A stretch of DNA of 64,000 bases from Paraburkholderia phenoliruptrix (lineage in GTDB: Bacteria > Pseudomonadota > Gammaproteobacteria > Burkholderiales > Burkholderiaceae): positions 62,001 to 126,000 of the forward strand of contig NZ_JAEUAV010000011.1 of NCBI RefSeq assembly GCF_019511605.1. Direction: 5' to 3'. Numbering within the stretch: position 1 is the stretch's first letter; each line of letters begins with the position of its first letter. The notes under the pieces are model-generated. The model did no database searches. It was not told the origin of the DNA and worked only from the letters and a program-made list of their open reading frames with translations. Below are positions 8,873-17,913 of the stretch, piece after piece. Both the position numbers and the translations under genes were made by a program.

Positions 8873-9838
8873 TCAGTTCAGGACGGCCGCTCGGAAAGCC
8901 GCCGCGTTTCGGGCATCCGCTGCATACTCGTAAAACGCAGCCCGAGTCGCAAACGTGGGTAGGATCGTCTGGAAGAAACACAGCAGTTCGGTCAACTGCT
9001 TGTTTCGCAAAAACGTCTGAAATGCCGCAAGATCCCGCTCGGTTAAACCGGCCGAGAACAGCCGCGGACCCGAGGCGAATAACGCCTGTGCTATCACCGC
9101 GGCAATCTCGACCCGCACCTTGCCAAGGTCTTCCTTGATGGTGTTGCTTTCGTGAACGCGATAGACAATGTGCTCATGCTCGCGGTCGAGAAACACCGAA
9201 CTCTGCGCGTAGGCAAACATCAGGAAATCGAGATCGTGGCAATAACGAAGCGGCTGGAAGCCTCCCGCTGCCTCCCATAGCGCGCGAGTAAATACCATGT
9301 TCGACGTCGTGGCGACGAAATTCTCGTTGAGAAGCGCGAGTTGAGGCAGCTTCCATTCGTCCAGAAAGTTCGCAGCGCGACCCAGCCAGTCGATTGCGAT
9401 GCCGGTGTTCTGCCTTACGCTGTTATCGTCCATGATGCCGGGCTTCCCCGCTATCAAGCCCACGCCAGGGCTGTCATGCACGATCGCCCGCACACGCTCC
9501 AGTTTGGTAGGCGCAAAGACATCGTCTGAATTGAGCACCGCAATGTATTCGGAGCGGCTGATGCCGATCGCACGATTGATCGTATTGTGCGCCCCCGCGT
9601 TCTCCTGCTTGTGAAAGCGAGCGTGCGGCACTTTCGCCAGCATTTGCTCGGCAAGAGCAAAGCCGTTGTCCTTCGACCCATCGTCGATGAGGATGATCTC
9701 GTCGGCGGGCGACGTCTGTTCCAGAACGCTCTTGAGTGCCGCTTCAATGTAGCGTGCGTGGTTGTACAGCGGAATCACCACGGAGATTGTCGGTGTCGTA
9801 GGCGGCGCCGCTGCACGGCGTGATTTGAAGATCGACAT
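8873..9838 (-). CDS. Family 2 glycosyltransferase
   Basis: 321 residues from ATG 9838. The GT-A fold is clear: TISVVIPLYNHARYIEAALK near the N-terminus, the IDDGSKD loop, and the metal-binding LNSDDVF near residue 98. The rest is helical with no membrane segments, so it works on the cytoplasmic face, adding one sugar to the lipid-linked chain. Donor and acceptor cannot be read from sequence. It lies between a hexapeptide acyltransferase and manC in the same orientation, so a mannose-derived donor is possible. Confidence 0.88.
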   Translation of the reverse strand: MSIFKSRRAAAPPTTPTISVVIPLYNHARYIEAALKSVLEQTSPADEIILIDDGSKDNGFALAEQMLAKVPHARFHKQENAGAHNTINRAIGISRSEYIAVLNSDDVFAPTKLERVRAIVHDSPGVGLIAGKPGIMDDNSVRQNTGIAIDWLGRAANFLDEWKLPQLALLNENFVATTSNMVFTRALWEAAGGFQPLRYCHDLDFLMFAYAQSSVFLDREHEHIVYRVHESNTIKEDLGKVRVEIAAVIAQALFASGPRLFSAGLTERDLAAFQTFLRNKQLTELLCFFQTILPTFATRAAFYEYAADARNAAAFRAAVLN

Positions 9839-9886
9839 ATGAGGGATCAGAGAAGGTCGCAATGGCCAGACGAATAAAAGCGTCCG

Positions 9887-10465
9887 CTATTGAATATCAG
9901 TGTCGAAGAAGGGGAAATAGCGTGACTTGTACCGCAAATCGCGCGAACGTTCCTTGATGAAGCGAGCCGGATTGCCTGCAACGATCGTGTAGGGCTCGAC
10001 GTCTCGCGTGACGACCGAGCCGGCGCCAATCACCGCGCCCTCGCCAATGCGAACGCCCGGGCTGATGATGGCACGCGCGCCAATCCAGACATGATCTTCA
10101 ATAACGACCGGTTTGCACAAGCAGACGAAGTCGGGATTTTGCGGATCATGCGTAAGCGTCTGGATCAGCGTGTAGTGAGACACGTTGACGTTGTTGCCAA
10201 TCGTAAGCGGCACGCGGCCGTCGAGATAGGTATAGCGATTGATGACGGTATTGTCGCCAATGGCAATGTGGTAGCCCGTCACGAAGCATCCCATTGCAAT
10301 GCTCGAGTCGCGGCCGATCCTGACCTGGCAGAACCGCCGCAGGAACCAGTGACGAATACCGTACGGCATGTAGTTCATGAACAGGTGATTGCCCAGATAA
10401 AAGCATACAGCCGGCTTGAAACGCCACCTGATGAAGCGATAAAACTGCTTGGCTCTCCCTAGCAT
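9887..10465 (-). CDS. Hexapeptide-repeat acyltransferase (WcaF/serine-acetyltransferase type)
   Basis: 192 residues with left-handed beta-helix repeats, for example IGDNTVINRYTYLDG, IEDHVWIGARAIISPGVRIG and EGAVIGAGSVVTRDVEPYTI, ending in AGNPARFIKERS, the usual C-terminal cap of this family. These proteins are trimeric and usually move an acetyl group from acetyl-CoA to a sugar hydroxyl or amine. The gene is 20 bp after a GT4 glycosyltransferase and 48 bp before a GT2 gene in the same unit, so it probably O-acetylates the glycan or a precursor. The first 50 residues are basic and hydrophobic, possibly membrane-associating. Confidence 0.88.
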   Translation of the reverse strand: MLGRAKQFYRFIRWRFKPAVCFYLGNHLFMNYMPYGIRHWFLRRFCQVRIGRDSSIAMGCFVTGYHIAIGDNTVINRYTYLDGRVPLTIGNNVNVSHYTLIQTLTHDPQNPDFVCLCKPVVIEDHVWIGARAIISPGVRIGEGAVIGAGSVVTRDVEPYTIVAGNPARFIKERSRDLRYKSRYFPFFDTDIQ

Positions 10466-10485
10466 GTCGCACCCTCGCCCTTGTC

Positions 10486-11715
10486 TTAACGGCTTTTTTG
10501 CCGAACCGCGTTTTCAATGATCTCCTCATACCGCTTCACGATATTCGAGAAATCAAAACGCTCGTAGATTTTCCGGCGGCCGCCCTCACCTCTCGCTCGC
10601 CACTTTTCGCGATCGGACGCCATCTCGTTCATGGCCTCGGCAAGCACTGGCGCGATCTTGTAGTTGTGCGGCGCATAAGCCAGCTCGTCAAGCAGCCTGG
10701 AGTTCAGATCCGGCGTGTCGCCATATTCGTTGGGAACGAGAATGCCGATGTCGTTATCTTCGATGACTTCCGCGGACGCGCCGGTATCGGTCAATATCAT
10801 CGGTTTGCGGTAGAACATTGCCTCGTTCATTGCAATGCTCCAGCCTTCGATGAACGAGGGCAGCAGGAAAGCGTCCGCGACGCGATGCACGTCCTCGACA
10901 TCGGGGAAATAACCCGGCATCAGAATGTGCTGATCGAGACCGTGCTCCTTCAGATAGGCGCGAAGTGCATCCACATGCGGCGGATAAACCACGTTTCCCA
11001 CGCACAGTATCTTCACGTCGCGGCGTTTTTGCAGCAGATGCCGCATTGCGTCCGCCATCACATAATGGCCCTTGTGCAGGTTGTAAGAGGCAATGTTGGC
11101 AAACACATAGTCGCTGTCAGCAAGGCCAAGTTCTGCACGCGTCAGCTTGACCGGCTTCTTTTCACGCGCTTCATGCTCTGCAATGATGAGACCATTGGGT
11201 ACGGTAACAATCTTGCTCGCATCGACGCCCAGATTCCGCACCGCAAAGCGCGTAGCATTGTTCGACACGGAGACATAGCAATCGACGTACCGGTCACTAC
11301 GTGCGAAAGCCTCGGCCTGCTCCGCCGAGAAAAAGGCATACACGTTGTGGATGAACGTAATGTTCGGGATCTGGTAGCGCGCAAAAAGCGGATAGCCTGC
11401 ATTGGAGAAATGCGACATTGCGACGTCTATGCCCAGCTCCCTCAGCAGGCGGTCGTAGGCGCCCTGCTGATTGCTGGCCGGCAGGCCGATCACTCGCAAG
11501 CCGGCCTCTCGCGCTACGGCGCCGAGATGGCCGACCTTGCCCGGCGTAACGATGGTGACGTCAAAGCGCTGGCGGTCGAAAGCTATCGCCGAGTCCAGCA
11601 CGACTTTCTCCAGACCGCCCTTGTCGAATGACGCCAGCTCGATCAGGACACCCAGCTTGCCGTCTGTGCGGCGCTGCGGACGCTTTCGCAACAAGGAAAA
11701 AATGGATTGCAACAT
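10486..11715 (-). CDS. Family 4 glycosyltransferase (GT-B fold)
   Basis: 409 residues. The N-terminal domain contains IELASFDKGGLEKVVLDSA, typical of GT4 acceptor-side loops. The C-terminal domain holds the nucleotide-sugar-binding part with ADAFLLPSFIEGWSIAMNEA, the usual EX7E region (E in FIEGW and in NEAMFY). It is likely a retaining transferase using a nucleotide sugar such as GDP-mannose on the cytoplasmic face. It lies 35 bp after the large methyltransferase-glycosyltransferase gene in the same leftward operon. The exact sugar is not determinable. Confidence 0.9.
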   Translation of the reverse strand: MLQSIFSLLRKRPQRRTDGKLGVLIELASFDKGGLEKVVLDSAIAFDRQRFDVTIVTPGKVGHLGAVAREAGLRVIGLPASNQQGAYDRLLRELGIDVAMSHFSNAGYPLFARYQIPNITFIHNVYAFFSAEQAEAFARSDRYVDCYVSVSNNATRFAVRNLGVDASKIVTVPNGLIIAEHEAREKKPVKLTRAELGLADSDYVFANIASYNLHKGHYVMADAMRHLLQKRRDVKILCVGNVVYPPHVDALRAYLKEHGLDQHILMPGYFPDVEDVHRVADAFLLPSFIEGWSIAMNEAMFYRKPMILTDTGASAEVIEDNDIGILVPNEYGDTPDLNSRLLDELAYAPHNYKIAPVLAEAMNEMASDREKWRARGEGGRRKIYERFDFSNIVKRYEEIIENAVRQKSR

Positions 11716-11750
11716 AAAAATGCCCGGAACAGGTCGTTCGAAAGAATCGG

Positions 11751-14700
11751 TTAGTGGATCTGGAATGCGCTCGCGTCACTGAGGCGCGACTCGTCGACCA
11801 GACCAACGGAGTCGAGCAAGGCAGAAAACTTCGCGGCCACACTCTCGACCGAATACTCCGCCGAAGCCGCGAGGAAGCCTGCATCTGCAATACGCTGCCA
11901 CAGTTGCGGGTCTTCATGTAGCCGAACGATGGCCGTTGCGATCTCTTCTGCGGTCTCGCCTTCCAGCACGTGCTCACCGTCGACGAGGCCCATGCCTTCG
12001 CTCGCCATTTTGCTCAGTACGCAAGGCAGGCCATGAAGCAAGCTCGACACGACCTTGCCTTTAATGCCTGCGCCGAATCGCAAAGGTGCCACGGAAAGCC
12101 GTGCGCCGCTCATGACCTCATCCAGGTCTTCGACGAAGCCAACTATCTTGACGCCGGTAGCAGGATTGTCGAGCGCCTGAATTGCCGGCGTGACATTGCT
12201 GCCGACCACGCGCAATTCCGCATGGGGCAAATGCTGGCGGACGATAGGCCAGATTTCTTCGACGAGGAACATCACGGCGTCGATATTCGGACGGTGCGCA
12301 AAACCTCCGACGAAGACCACGCCTGCGCGATCAGCGAACGTGCTGGTCGAGCGGACCGGCATTCGCGGAATCGGAATGCGGTGGACATTCACCTCTGGCA
12401 AGGTTTCCTTGACAATGTCGTATTCCAGGCGGCTCACCACAATGGTGGCGTCCGACAGGGTCATCGCGCGCAGTTCCTCGCGGCGTAGCGTCAACGCGTA
12501 ATCGAGCGCGTCCGCCGAGCGTTCGTGAATGGCGATGCGCTCCTCGCGCAGATAATGCAGGTCCACGGTGCCGAACACGATCTTGGCGTTGACCTGCCGC
12601 TCGCGAAGTGGCTGGATGACGTGGCGGGCCACGATCACCCGCTGCACCAGCACAACCTGCGCGTCTTTAGCCTCTTCCAGTACGAGTTCGTTCAGGTGAC
12701 CCAGGTCGCTCGCGTATTGAACCCGCACACCCCAACGTCGCAACGCATCGGCATAGCTTTCGAGCGGCTTTTCTTCGAACGCTGCGATGAAGCTGACCTG
12801 ATAGCCAAAAGCATGAAAAATGCGCATGTACCAGAAGAGGTCGGCAGAGCCAGAGTCCTGGTCGGGCTTGGGCACGAACGCGTCGACCATGACAATCTTC
12901 GGCCTTGCTGCAAGCTTCAGCACGTTGCCGCCCGCACCCGCGGCAAAGACCTTCTCGAATCGCTGACGGATCGACCAGCGCTGGTGCGCAGCCTGCCACT
13001 TCCTGTTCGCATCGTTCGAAGCAGCGCGTTCAGCCTTCGAAAGCGGCAACCGGGTAAACCGGGCAAACGGCTGGAGGTAGGTGTTTTTGCCGAGAGCGGC
13101 CAGCAACAGTCCGATAGAAACGAGGCCTGCCTGAAACGGCTCGTCCTCGCCGAACTGCTGAGCGATTGCCTGCCATGCGTCCGCGCGAATTGCCACGAAG
13201 CCGGGCCCCGCGCAGGTCACGCGCATGACGGCATTGACCGCGGCGTCATCGGGCGTCACGCCTTCATAGTTCGGGCGCAGTCGCGCATCGGCGTCGATGG
13301 CCGCGCCGGCGGCGTCCACCGTCTCGGCGTCCTTGAGAATCAGTGCGCAAAGCGCTGCTGCATCGGGAAAGCGCGCGAAGCCTTCATCGATCGCAGCAAG
13401 CCACCCCGGGTGGGGGATAAGCCGGTCCGACACCAGCACGACAAATTCACCGCTCAAGCGGTCAATGCTGTTGCGCAATGCTGCAAGCGAATTGGGCGTG
13501 TCGGCATCTCCGAGAAAGCCGACTCCAAATTGCGTGGCAAGCGCCGGATTGGCCCTGCCCACGACGGACACCGAATAAGGAATGTCCGTGGTATAGGCGC
13601 TCAGCGCGGCGAGGCACTTCGGCAATGCACCTTCACTGCCTGACTCGATGACGAAGATGTTTGCGCGCGGTTGCGCCGCCTGCACAAATGGCACGGGCGA
13701 TTGCGGAATAGATGCGACGCGGCTAGCGGGCGCAGCCGCACGCGAGCTGCCGTCCTGAGTAGATGGCGTATGGACGCCATGCGCCGTTGAAGCCAGTTTG
13801 CGCTTGACGGAGCGCAGCCGCTGAACGGCAAAACGCAGCGGCTCCGTCAGGCGCCATGACGCGGAACGGGTCAATGCATCGAGTTGTGCTCGCAGTTGCT
13901 CGTTTTCGTGCCTAAGCTCTGCGTCCGACGAGCCGACTGCCGGCTGCTGTCGGGCTTGCAAGGCCCGCAACGCTGCATTGGACTTCTTGACCTGCCTCGT
14001 CAATTCGGCCAATTGCTCGTGCAGGTCAGCCGGTTGCCCCTGCGGCGCAGTGGTGCTTGCCGTCAACCGGTTCAGACGCGCAATTTCCGTATCGCGAACA
14101 ATGATCTCCTGATTCAGTCGTACCGTTTCCTGCGTAAGGCGGCCAACTTCCGCATCTCGAGCAAGCACCGCTTCCGTGAGCCGTACGGTCTCGCCGGTCA
14201 AACGCCCTATTTCATCGCCGCGCGCCATGGTTTCGGTCGTCAGCCTGGCAATCTCGACCGCCTGATCGCCAATGTGCCCATTGCGCGCGTTGTCGTAGCG
14301 CGCAAAGGACAGACTTCCTTCGAGCACATCGTCATTGGGCTCGGGCAACGGGCCGTCGGAGGCGATCGCCACGAAGTAGACCGGGTTGACGAGGCCCTGC
14401 GTCGAGGTGTACTCGCCGACCTCCGTCTCGGACCAGTAGGTCACTTCCCGTGCGCCGTTGCGCCCCTCGCGAAACAGCATTGAACCTGCCGTGGGCTTTT
14501 GCTCGTACAGCACAAAGTTCTTGAAGCCGGTCTTCAGCCATTGCACGAACTCCTCGCGATCGAGCTCGCGCACGTGATATTCGTTCGGCGGCGCACCAGC
14601 CGGCGAGTAGATTGGCCGGTTCGGCGTGGATATGATCATCAAGCCGTTCGGACGCAACACACGTTTCGCCTCGAGCATGAACGCCTCGTGCTCGTGGAAG

Positions 14701-15071
14701 TGCTCGAGGGTCTCGAACGAGTTCAGAATGTCGACGCACGCGTCCGGCAAGGGAATAGCCGTCGCGCTGCCATGCTCGTAGCGCAGATTGGGCTGGTCAC
14801 CGTAGCGAGCGCGAGCGTTCTCCACGGCTTTTGCGTCGATATCCACGCCAACCACGGATTTTGCCGATTGCGCCAGCACTGCCGAGCCGTAGCCTTCGCC
14901 CGATGCAATATCGAGCACGTCCTTGCCTTCGCACAGGGGCGCAGAGAACAGATACCGGTGGTAGTGTTCGTACTGAATAGGGCCGGCAACGCCAGGAAGA
15001 TAACGTTCCCCGGTGAATTCGTGGCCGTTCTCAGCGCCTTTGAACCTGAATGTTCTCGCTTGTGTTGTCAT
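11751..15071 (-). CDS. Multidomain methyltransferase / coiled-coil / glycosyltransferase (WbdD-like arrangement)
   Basis: 1106 residues. Residues ~1-240 are a SAM-dependent class I methyltransferase (VLDIASGEGYGSA near 52, VVGVDID near 73). Residues ~269-337 contain a 21-residue repeat, then more coiled coil to ~400, then a linker with SWRLTEPLRF. Residues ~470-700 look like a degenerate GT2 domain (IFVIESGSEGALPKCLAAL). Residues ~740-1100 are a GT4-type domain with VVFVGGFAHRPNIDAV and PLRFGAGIKGKVVSSLLHG. In E. coli O9a, WbdD couples chain-end methylation through a coiled-coil ruler to set glycan length for a Wzt_C transporter; this layout suggests a comparable role. It follows wzt copy 2 by 118 bp. 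The domain calls are solid; the length-control role is inference. Confidence 0.88.
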   Translation of the reverse strand: MTTQARTFRFKGAENGHEFTGERYLPGVAGPIQYEHYHRYLFSAPLCEGKDVLDIASGEGYGSAVLAQSAKSVVGVDIDAKAVENARARYGDQPNLRYEHGSATAIPLPDACVDILNSFETLEHFHEHEAFMLEAKRVLRPNGLMIISTPNRPIYSPAGAPPNEYHVRELDREEFVQWLKTGFKNFVLYEQKPTAGSMLFREGRNGAREVTYWSETEVGEYTSTQGLVNPVYFVAIASDGPLPEPNDDVLEGSLSFARYDNARNGHIGDQAVEIARLTTETMARGDEIGRLTGETVRLTEAVLARDAEVGRLTQETVRLNQEIIVRDTEIARLNRLTASTTAPQGQPADLHEQLAELTRQVKKSNAALRALQARQQPAVGSSDAELRHENEQLRAQLDALTRSASWRLTEPLRFAVQRLRSVKRKLASTAHGVHTPSTQDGSSRAAAPASRVASIPQSPVPFVQAAQPRANIFVIESGSEGALPKCLAALSAYTTDIPYSVSVVGRANPALATQFGVGFLGDADTPNSLAALRNSIDRLSGEFVVLVSDRLIPHPGWLAAIDEGFARFPDAAALCALILKDAETVDAAGAAIDADARLRPNYEGVTPDDAAVNAVMRVTCAGPGFVAIRADAWQAIAQQFGEDEPFQAGLVSIGLLLAALGKNTYLQPFARFTRLPLSKAERAASNDANRKWQAAHQRWSIRQRFEKVFAAGAGGNVLKLAARPKIVMVDAFVPKPDQDSGSADLFWYMRIFHAFGYQVSFIAAFEEKPLESYADALRRWGVRVQYASDLGHLNELVLEEAKDAQVVLVQRVIVARHVIQPLRERQVNAKIVFGTVDLHYLREERIAIHERSADALDYALTLRREELRAMTLSDATIVVSRLEYDIVKETLPEVNVHRIPIPRMPVRSTSTFADRAGVVFVGGFAHRPNIDAVMFLVEEIWPIVRQHLPHAELRVVGSNVTPAIQALDNPATGVKIVGFVEDLDEVMSGARLSVAPLRFGAGIKGKVVSSLLHGLPCVLSKMASEGMGLVDGEHVLEGETAEEIATAIVRLHEDPQLWQRIADAGFLAASAEYSVESVAAKFSALLDSVGLVDESRLSDASAFQIH
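14064..14219 (-). repeat. 21-residue coiled-coil repeat inside the methyltransferase-glycosyltransferase gene
   Basis: Residues 285-336 contain two full 21-residue units (D/G-E-x-GRLTxETVRLxExxxxR) and the start of a third (DTEIARLNRL); a degenerate unit (EIARLTTETMAR) precedes them. Three heptads per unit predict a regular coiled-coil rod. Confidence 0.75.
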
Positions 15072-15189
15072 ATTTGAAAGTCCTGGGCTACTGGCTTACT
15101 TACGCTGGTGACACTATCGGTAGTCTTTCCAAGGCCCGGTCTCGCGCAGCTCGAGTCATGCGCTGCCGGGCAGGGTGGGATTGCCGCGC

Positions 15190-16563
15190 TCAGGGCACGC
15201 TGGCTACGTCGAGATGAAGCATCGGAATGCCCAGGAGGGCGTGCCGGACTCGTGAAACGTGCGACTGAAGCGGCAATGCATCGTGGACCCAGTGAAGTTG
15301 GACGTGGTTGTACTGAGTACCTTCTGCCACTGCCACGTTGATCGAAAAATGGCCTTCGGGCAGCACCGGCATCACAAAGGAAAACTCGGCGCAGAGCACA
15401 TTGTTTGCCTCGCAATGCACAGGCCGGTCCGCGAACGAAGCGAAGGTGTTTTCGCCAAACAGATCCTGCCCACGGTCGTTCTTGAGAAAGAATCCAACAA
15501 TCGGAGAAGACAACGTTTCGCCAACGTTCACGGACACTTGCAGGGTCACAGGCTCGCCGCCGACAACCCACTCGAGGCGACGCTTTGCGCTGTCCACCAG
15601 CGCCACGTCGACAATCTGCGCTCCGCCCGACCCGAACGATTGCGAATGGCGATTGAAGTCCATCACCTGAATGTCGTTGCGCAAGGAAGACGCATTGATC
15701 ACGCTGCGGCGCTCGTCGCACGGCAGAACGCTGCGCCTGGGGGCAGGCTGCCGCGCGGTGGCGGCCGCCGGCGCGGAAGAACTGTACCGGGCTTCGAGAT
15801 ACGCGGCACATACCTCTTCGGGATCGCCTTCAGCCATGACGTGACCGTGATCTATCCACACGACTTTGGAGCAAAGCTTCTTGATCGTCGAAGTGTCGTG
15901 GCTGACGAAAAGAATCGTGCCGCGCTTCTTGAATTCATGCAAAAAGCGAAAACACTTCTGATTGAAGAAAGCATCGCCAACAGCAAGCGCCTCATCGATC
16001 ACGAGAATGTCTGCATCCACGTGCGCGATGACCGCGAAGGCAAGACGGACGAACATGCCGCTCGAGTAGGTCTTGACCGGTTGATCGACGAATTCGCCGA
16101 TGTCCGCGAACGCGACGATGTCGTCATACCGCTCGTCGATTTGCTGACGGGTCAGGCCATAGAGCTGGGCGTTCAGATACACGTTTTCACGCCCCGTATA
16201 CTCGACGTCAAATCCCGAGCCGAGCTCGAGCAGTGCGGCCACCTTGCCGCGTACGGTAATGTCTCCGGCAGTCGGAGCAAGCGTTCCGCAGACGATCTGC
16301 AACAGCGTGCTTTTGCCGGACCCGTTGCGACCGATGATTCCGACGGTTTCGCCGGCGGCAACCGAAAAGCTCACATCGTGCAGCGCCCAAAACACATTGG
16401 ACAGCCCGTCGGCGCGGCGCAATGCGGCGCGCCTTGCAGCCGCACTCGGCGAAAAGCGCGCGGCGACACCGAATGCGCTCTTTTTCAACCGGTCGGCGGG
16501 ACGTTCGTAAGAGGCAAAGCCCTTGCGAATGCCAGAAGCTTCGACTGCCAGGTGTTCCGACAT
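15190..16563 (-). CDS. wzt: Polysaccharide ABC transporter ATP-binding protein with Wzt-type C-terminal domain (copy 2, no adjacent co-directional permease)
   Basis: 457 residues from ATG 16563, which has TAGGAAAA a few bases upstream; a longer frame to 16614 lacks such a site. Walker A GRNGSGKST (about 78-86), signature YSSGM and Walker B DILVIDEA are intact. The ATPase part shares a long nearly identical stretch around the signature and Walker B with copy 3, while the C-terminal ~170 residues differ. It has no permease of its own in the same orientation; the nearest, wzm at 17083, is divergent across 519 bp. It could pair with that permease or be a second adaptor for a different chain end. 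It heads the leftward unit ending at manC. Confidence 0.92.
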   Translation of the reverse strand: MSEHLAVEASGIRKGFASYERPADRLKKSAFGVAARFSPSAAARRAALRRADGLSNVFWALHDVSFSVAAGETVGIIGRNGSGKSTLLQIVCGTLAPTAGDITVRGKVAALLELGSGFDVEYTGRENVYLNAQLYGLTRQQIDERYDDIVAFADIGEFVDQPVKTYSSGMFVRLAFAVIAHVDADILVIDEALAVGDAFFNQKCFRFLHEFKKRGTILFVSHDTSTIKKLCSKVVWIDHGHVMAEGDPEEVCAAYLEARYSSSAPAAATARQPAPRRSVLPCDERRSVINASSLRNDIQVMDFNRHSQSFGSGGAQIVDVALVDSAKRRLEWVVGGEPVTLQVSVNVGETLSSPIVGFFLKNDRGQDLFGENTFASFADRPVHCEANNVLCAEFSFVMPVLPEGHFSINVAVAEGTQYNHVQLHWVHDALPLQSHVSRVRHALLGIPMLHLDVASVP

Positions 16564-16681
16564 ATGAATTTTTCCTAAACTGCTCTCTTGTCGCTCAGCG
16601 ACCGGCTCGTCCACCGCACGGACTTTGTGGGCCGCAATGCGAAGATGAACCGCCGGATCAGGTCATGGGGAGTAACCCGCG

Positions 16682-16709
16682 ATTTTACCGCGTTTCGGTC
16701 ATTTCACAA
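16682..16709 (-). promoter_or_regulatory. Candidate sigma-70 promoter for the wzt copy 2 to manC operon
   Basis: On the minus strand TTGTGA (16709-16704) and TAAAAT (16687-16682) are separated by 16 bp, about 120 bp before the wzt start. Both boxes are one or two bases from consensus. Confidence 0.45.
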
Positions 16710-16900
16710 TATGATAAACACTCGCTTCACGACGCGTCTCCGAGCGGGCAAAGGCCATGGGGACAAGCAGGACGCAGCGTCTGGCTGTGCGTCTGACAGG
16801 ATCGATCCACACGCGCAACGGCGCCGCTAAAAAATTAATTTCAGGTTTTACACTTCGAGACACGAAGGCCAGTCTCGTCGGACTTGGAGCGCTGCCTCTA

Positions 16901-16909
16901 TGAGATAAT
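16901..16909 (+). promoter_or_regulatory. Candidate extended -10 for wzm-wzt copy 3
   Basis: TGAGATAAT is an extended -10 (TGnGATAAT) about 175 bp before wzm. No good -35 is present at the right spacing. Confidence 0.3.
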
Positions 16910-17082
16910 GCGCGACCACGAATAACAATCATCTCTGGCAAACAGACTGCTGCCGGTTGATCTGACCAATAGGCCCGGCAGCCGAGGACGCCCCTATCGG
17001 TGAACGCCAGTGGGGCCCGCGGGCGCTGATCCGCCGCGCCGAACCTCCAATTCCATCTCCGTAGAGCATCGACGACCGACAT

Positions 17083-17913
17083 ATGCATAGCTTTAGCGTT
17101 TCGCCACGATACCTCGCTGCATCGCTGGTGAAGAATCGGCGCCTCATGTTGGACCTCGCACGCCGCGACGCGGTCGGGCGATACAAGGGTTCGTTACTCG
17201 GCATACTCTGGTCGCTGCTCACTCCACTTCTGATGCTGACCATCTACACGTTCGTGTTCAGCACGGTGTTCAAATCCCGGTGGGGCGGCGGGGCGACCGC
17301 GGAGACCGCATCCAAAGGCGAATTCGCTGTCGTTCTGTTCGCCGGCATGATCATGTTCAACCTGTTTTCCGAGTGCGTGAGCCGGGCGCCGACCCTCATC
17401 CTGTCGCATGCCAACTTCGTGAAGAAGATCGTCTTTCCGCTCGAGATACTCCCGTGCGTGACGTTGCTTTCGGCAATGTTCCACCTTTGTGTGAGCGTAC
17501 TGATCCTGCTGGTAGCGGAGTGGCTGATAGTAGGCGCTGTACCGCCCACTGCATTTCTGCTACCCATCGTGCTTGCCCCTCTTTGCGTGTTCATACTCGG
17601 TGTCAGCTGGACGCTGGCGGCCACAGGCGTGTACTTGCGCGACATCGGTCAAACCATAGGGATTGCGATTACGGCGCTGATGTTCCTGTCGCCCGTGTTT
17701 TTCCCTGTCTCGTCGCTGCCGGAACGCTTTCGCACGTTCGTCTATCTGAATCCCATGACCTATCCGATCGAGCAAAGCCGCGACGTCCTCGTCTGGGGCC
17801 ACTCCATCGACTGGAGCCGCTGGGGCGTCTATACGGCAATCGCGCTTCTGGTCGCCTGGCTCGGGTTCGGATGGTTCCAGAAAACGCGTCGGGGATTTGC
17901 GGATGTCATCTGA
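17083..17913 (+). CDS. wzm: Polysaccharide ABC-2 transporter permease (copy 2)
   Basis: 276 residues, with ABC-2 permease hydrophobic segments and the conserved early block GRYKGSLLGILWSLLTPLL. It closely resembles the permease at 2562 along its full length, including SRAPTLIL, KKVVFPLEIL-like and LSPVFFP segments and the GFADVI end. It forms the membrane channel for glycan export. Its last 11 bp overlap the start of the downstream ATPase, the same overlap as in the first pair, so both pairs probably descend from one duplication. Confidence 0.93.
   Translation: MHSFSVSPRYLAASLVKNRRLMLDLARRDAVGRYKGSLLGILWSLLTPLLMLTIYTFVFSTVFKSRWGGGATAETASKGEFAVVLFAGMIMFNLFSECVSRAPTLILSHANFVKKIVFPLEILPCVTLLSAMFHLCVSVLILLVAEWLIVGAVPPTAFLLPIVLAPLCVFILGVSWTLAATGVYLRDIGQTIGIAITALMFLSPVFFPVSSLPERFRTFVYLNPMTYPIEQSRDVLVWGHSIDWSRWGVYTAIALLVAWLGFGWFQKTRRGFADVI

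Larger units (their letters stand above)
16564..17082. other. Divergent intergenic region between the wzt copy 2 operon and the wzm-wzt pair
   Basis: About 520 bp with no believable gene. The part around 16828-16855 is AT-rich compared with its surroundings. It holds candidate promoters for both directions (16682-16709 leftward, 16901-16909 rightward). No repeats or mobile-element ends were recognised. Confidence 0.5.
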
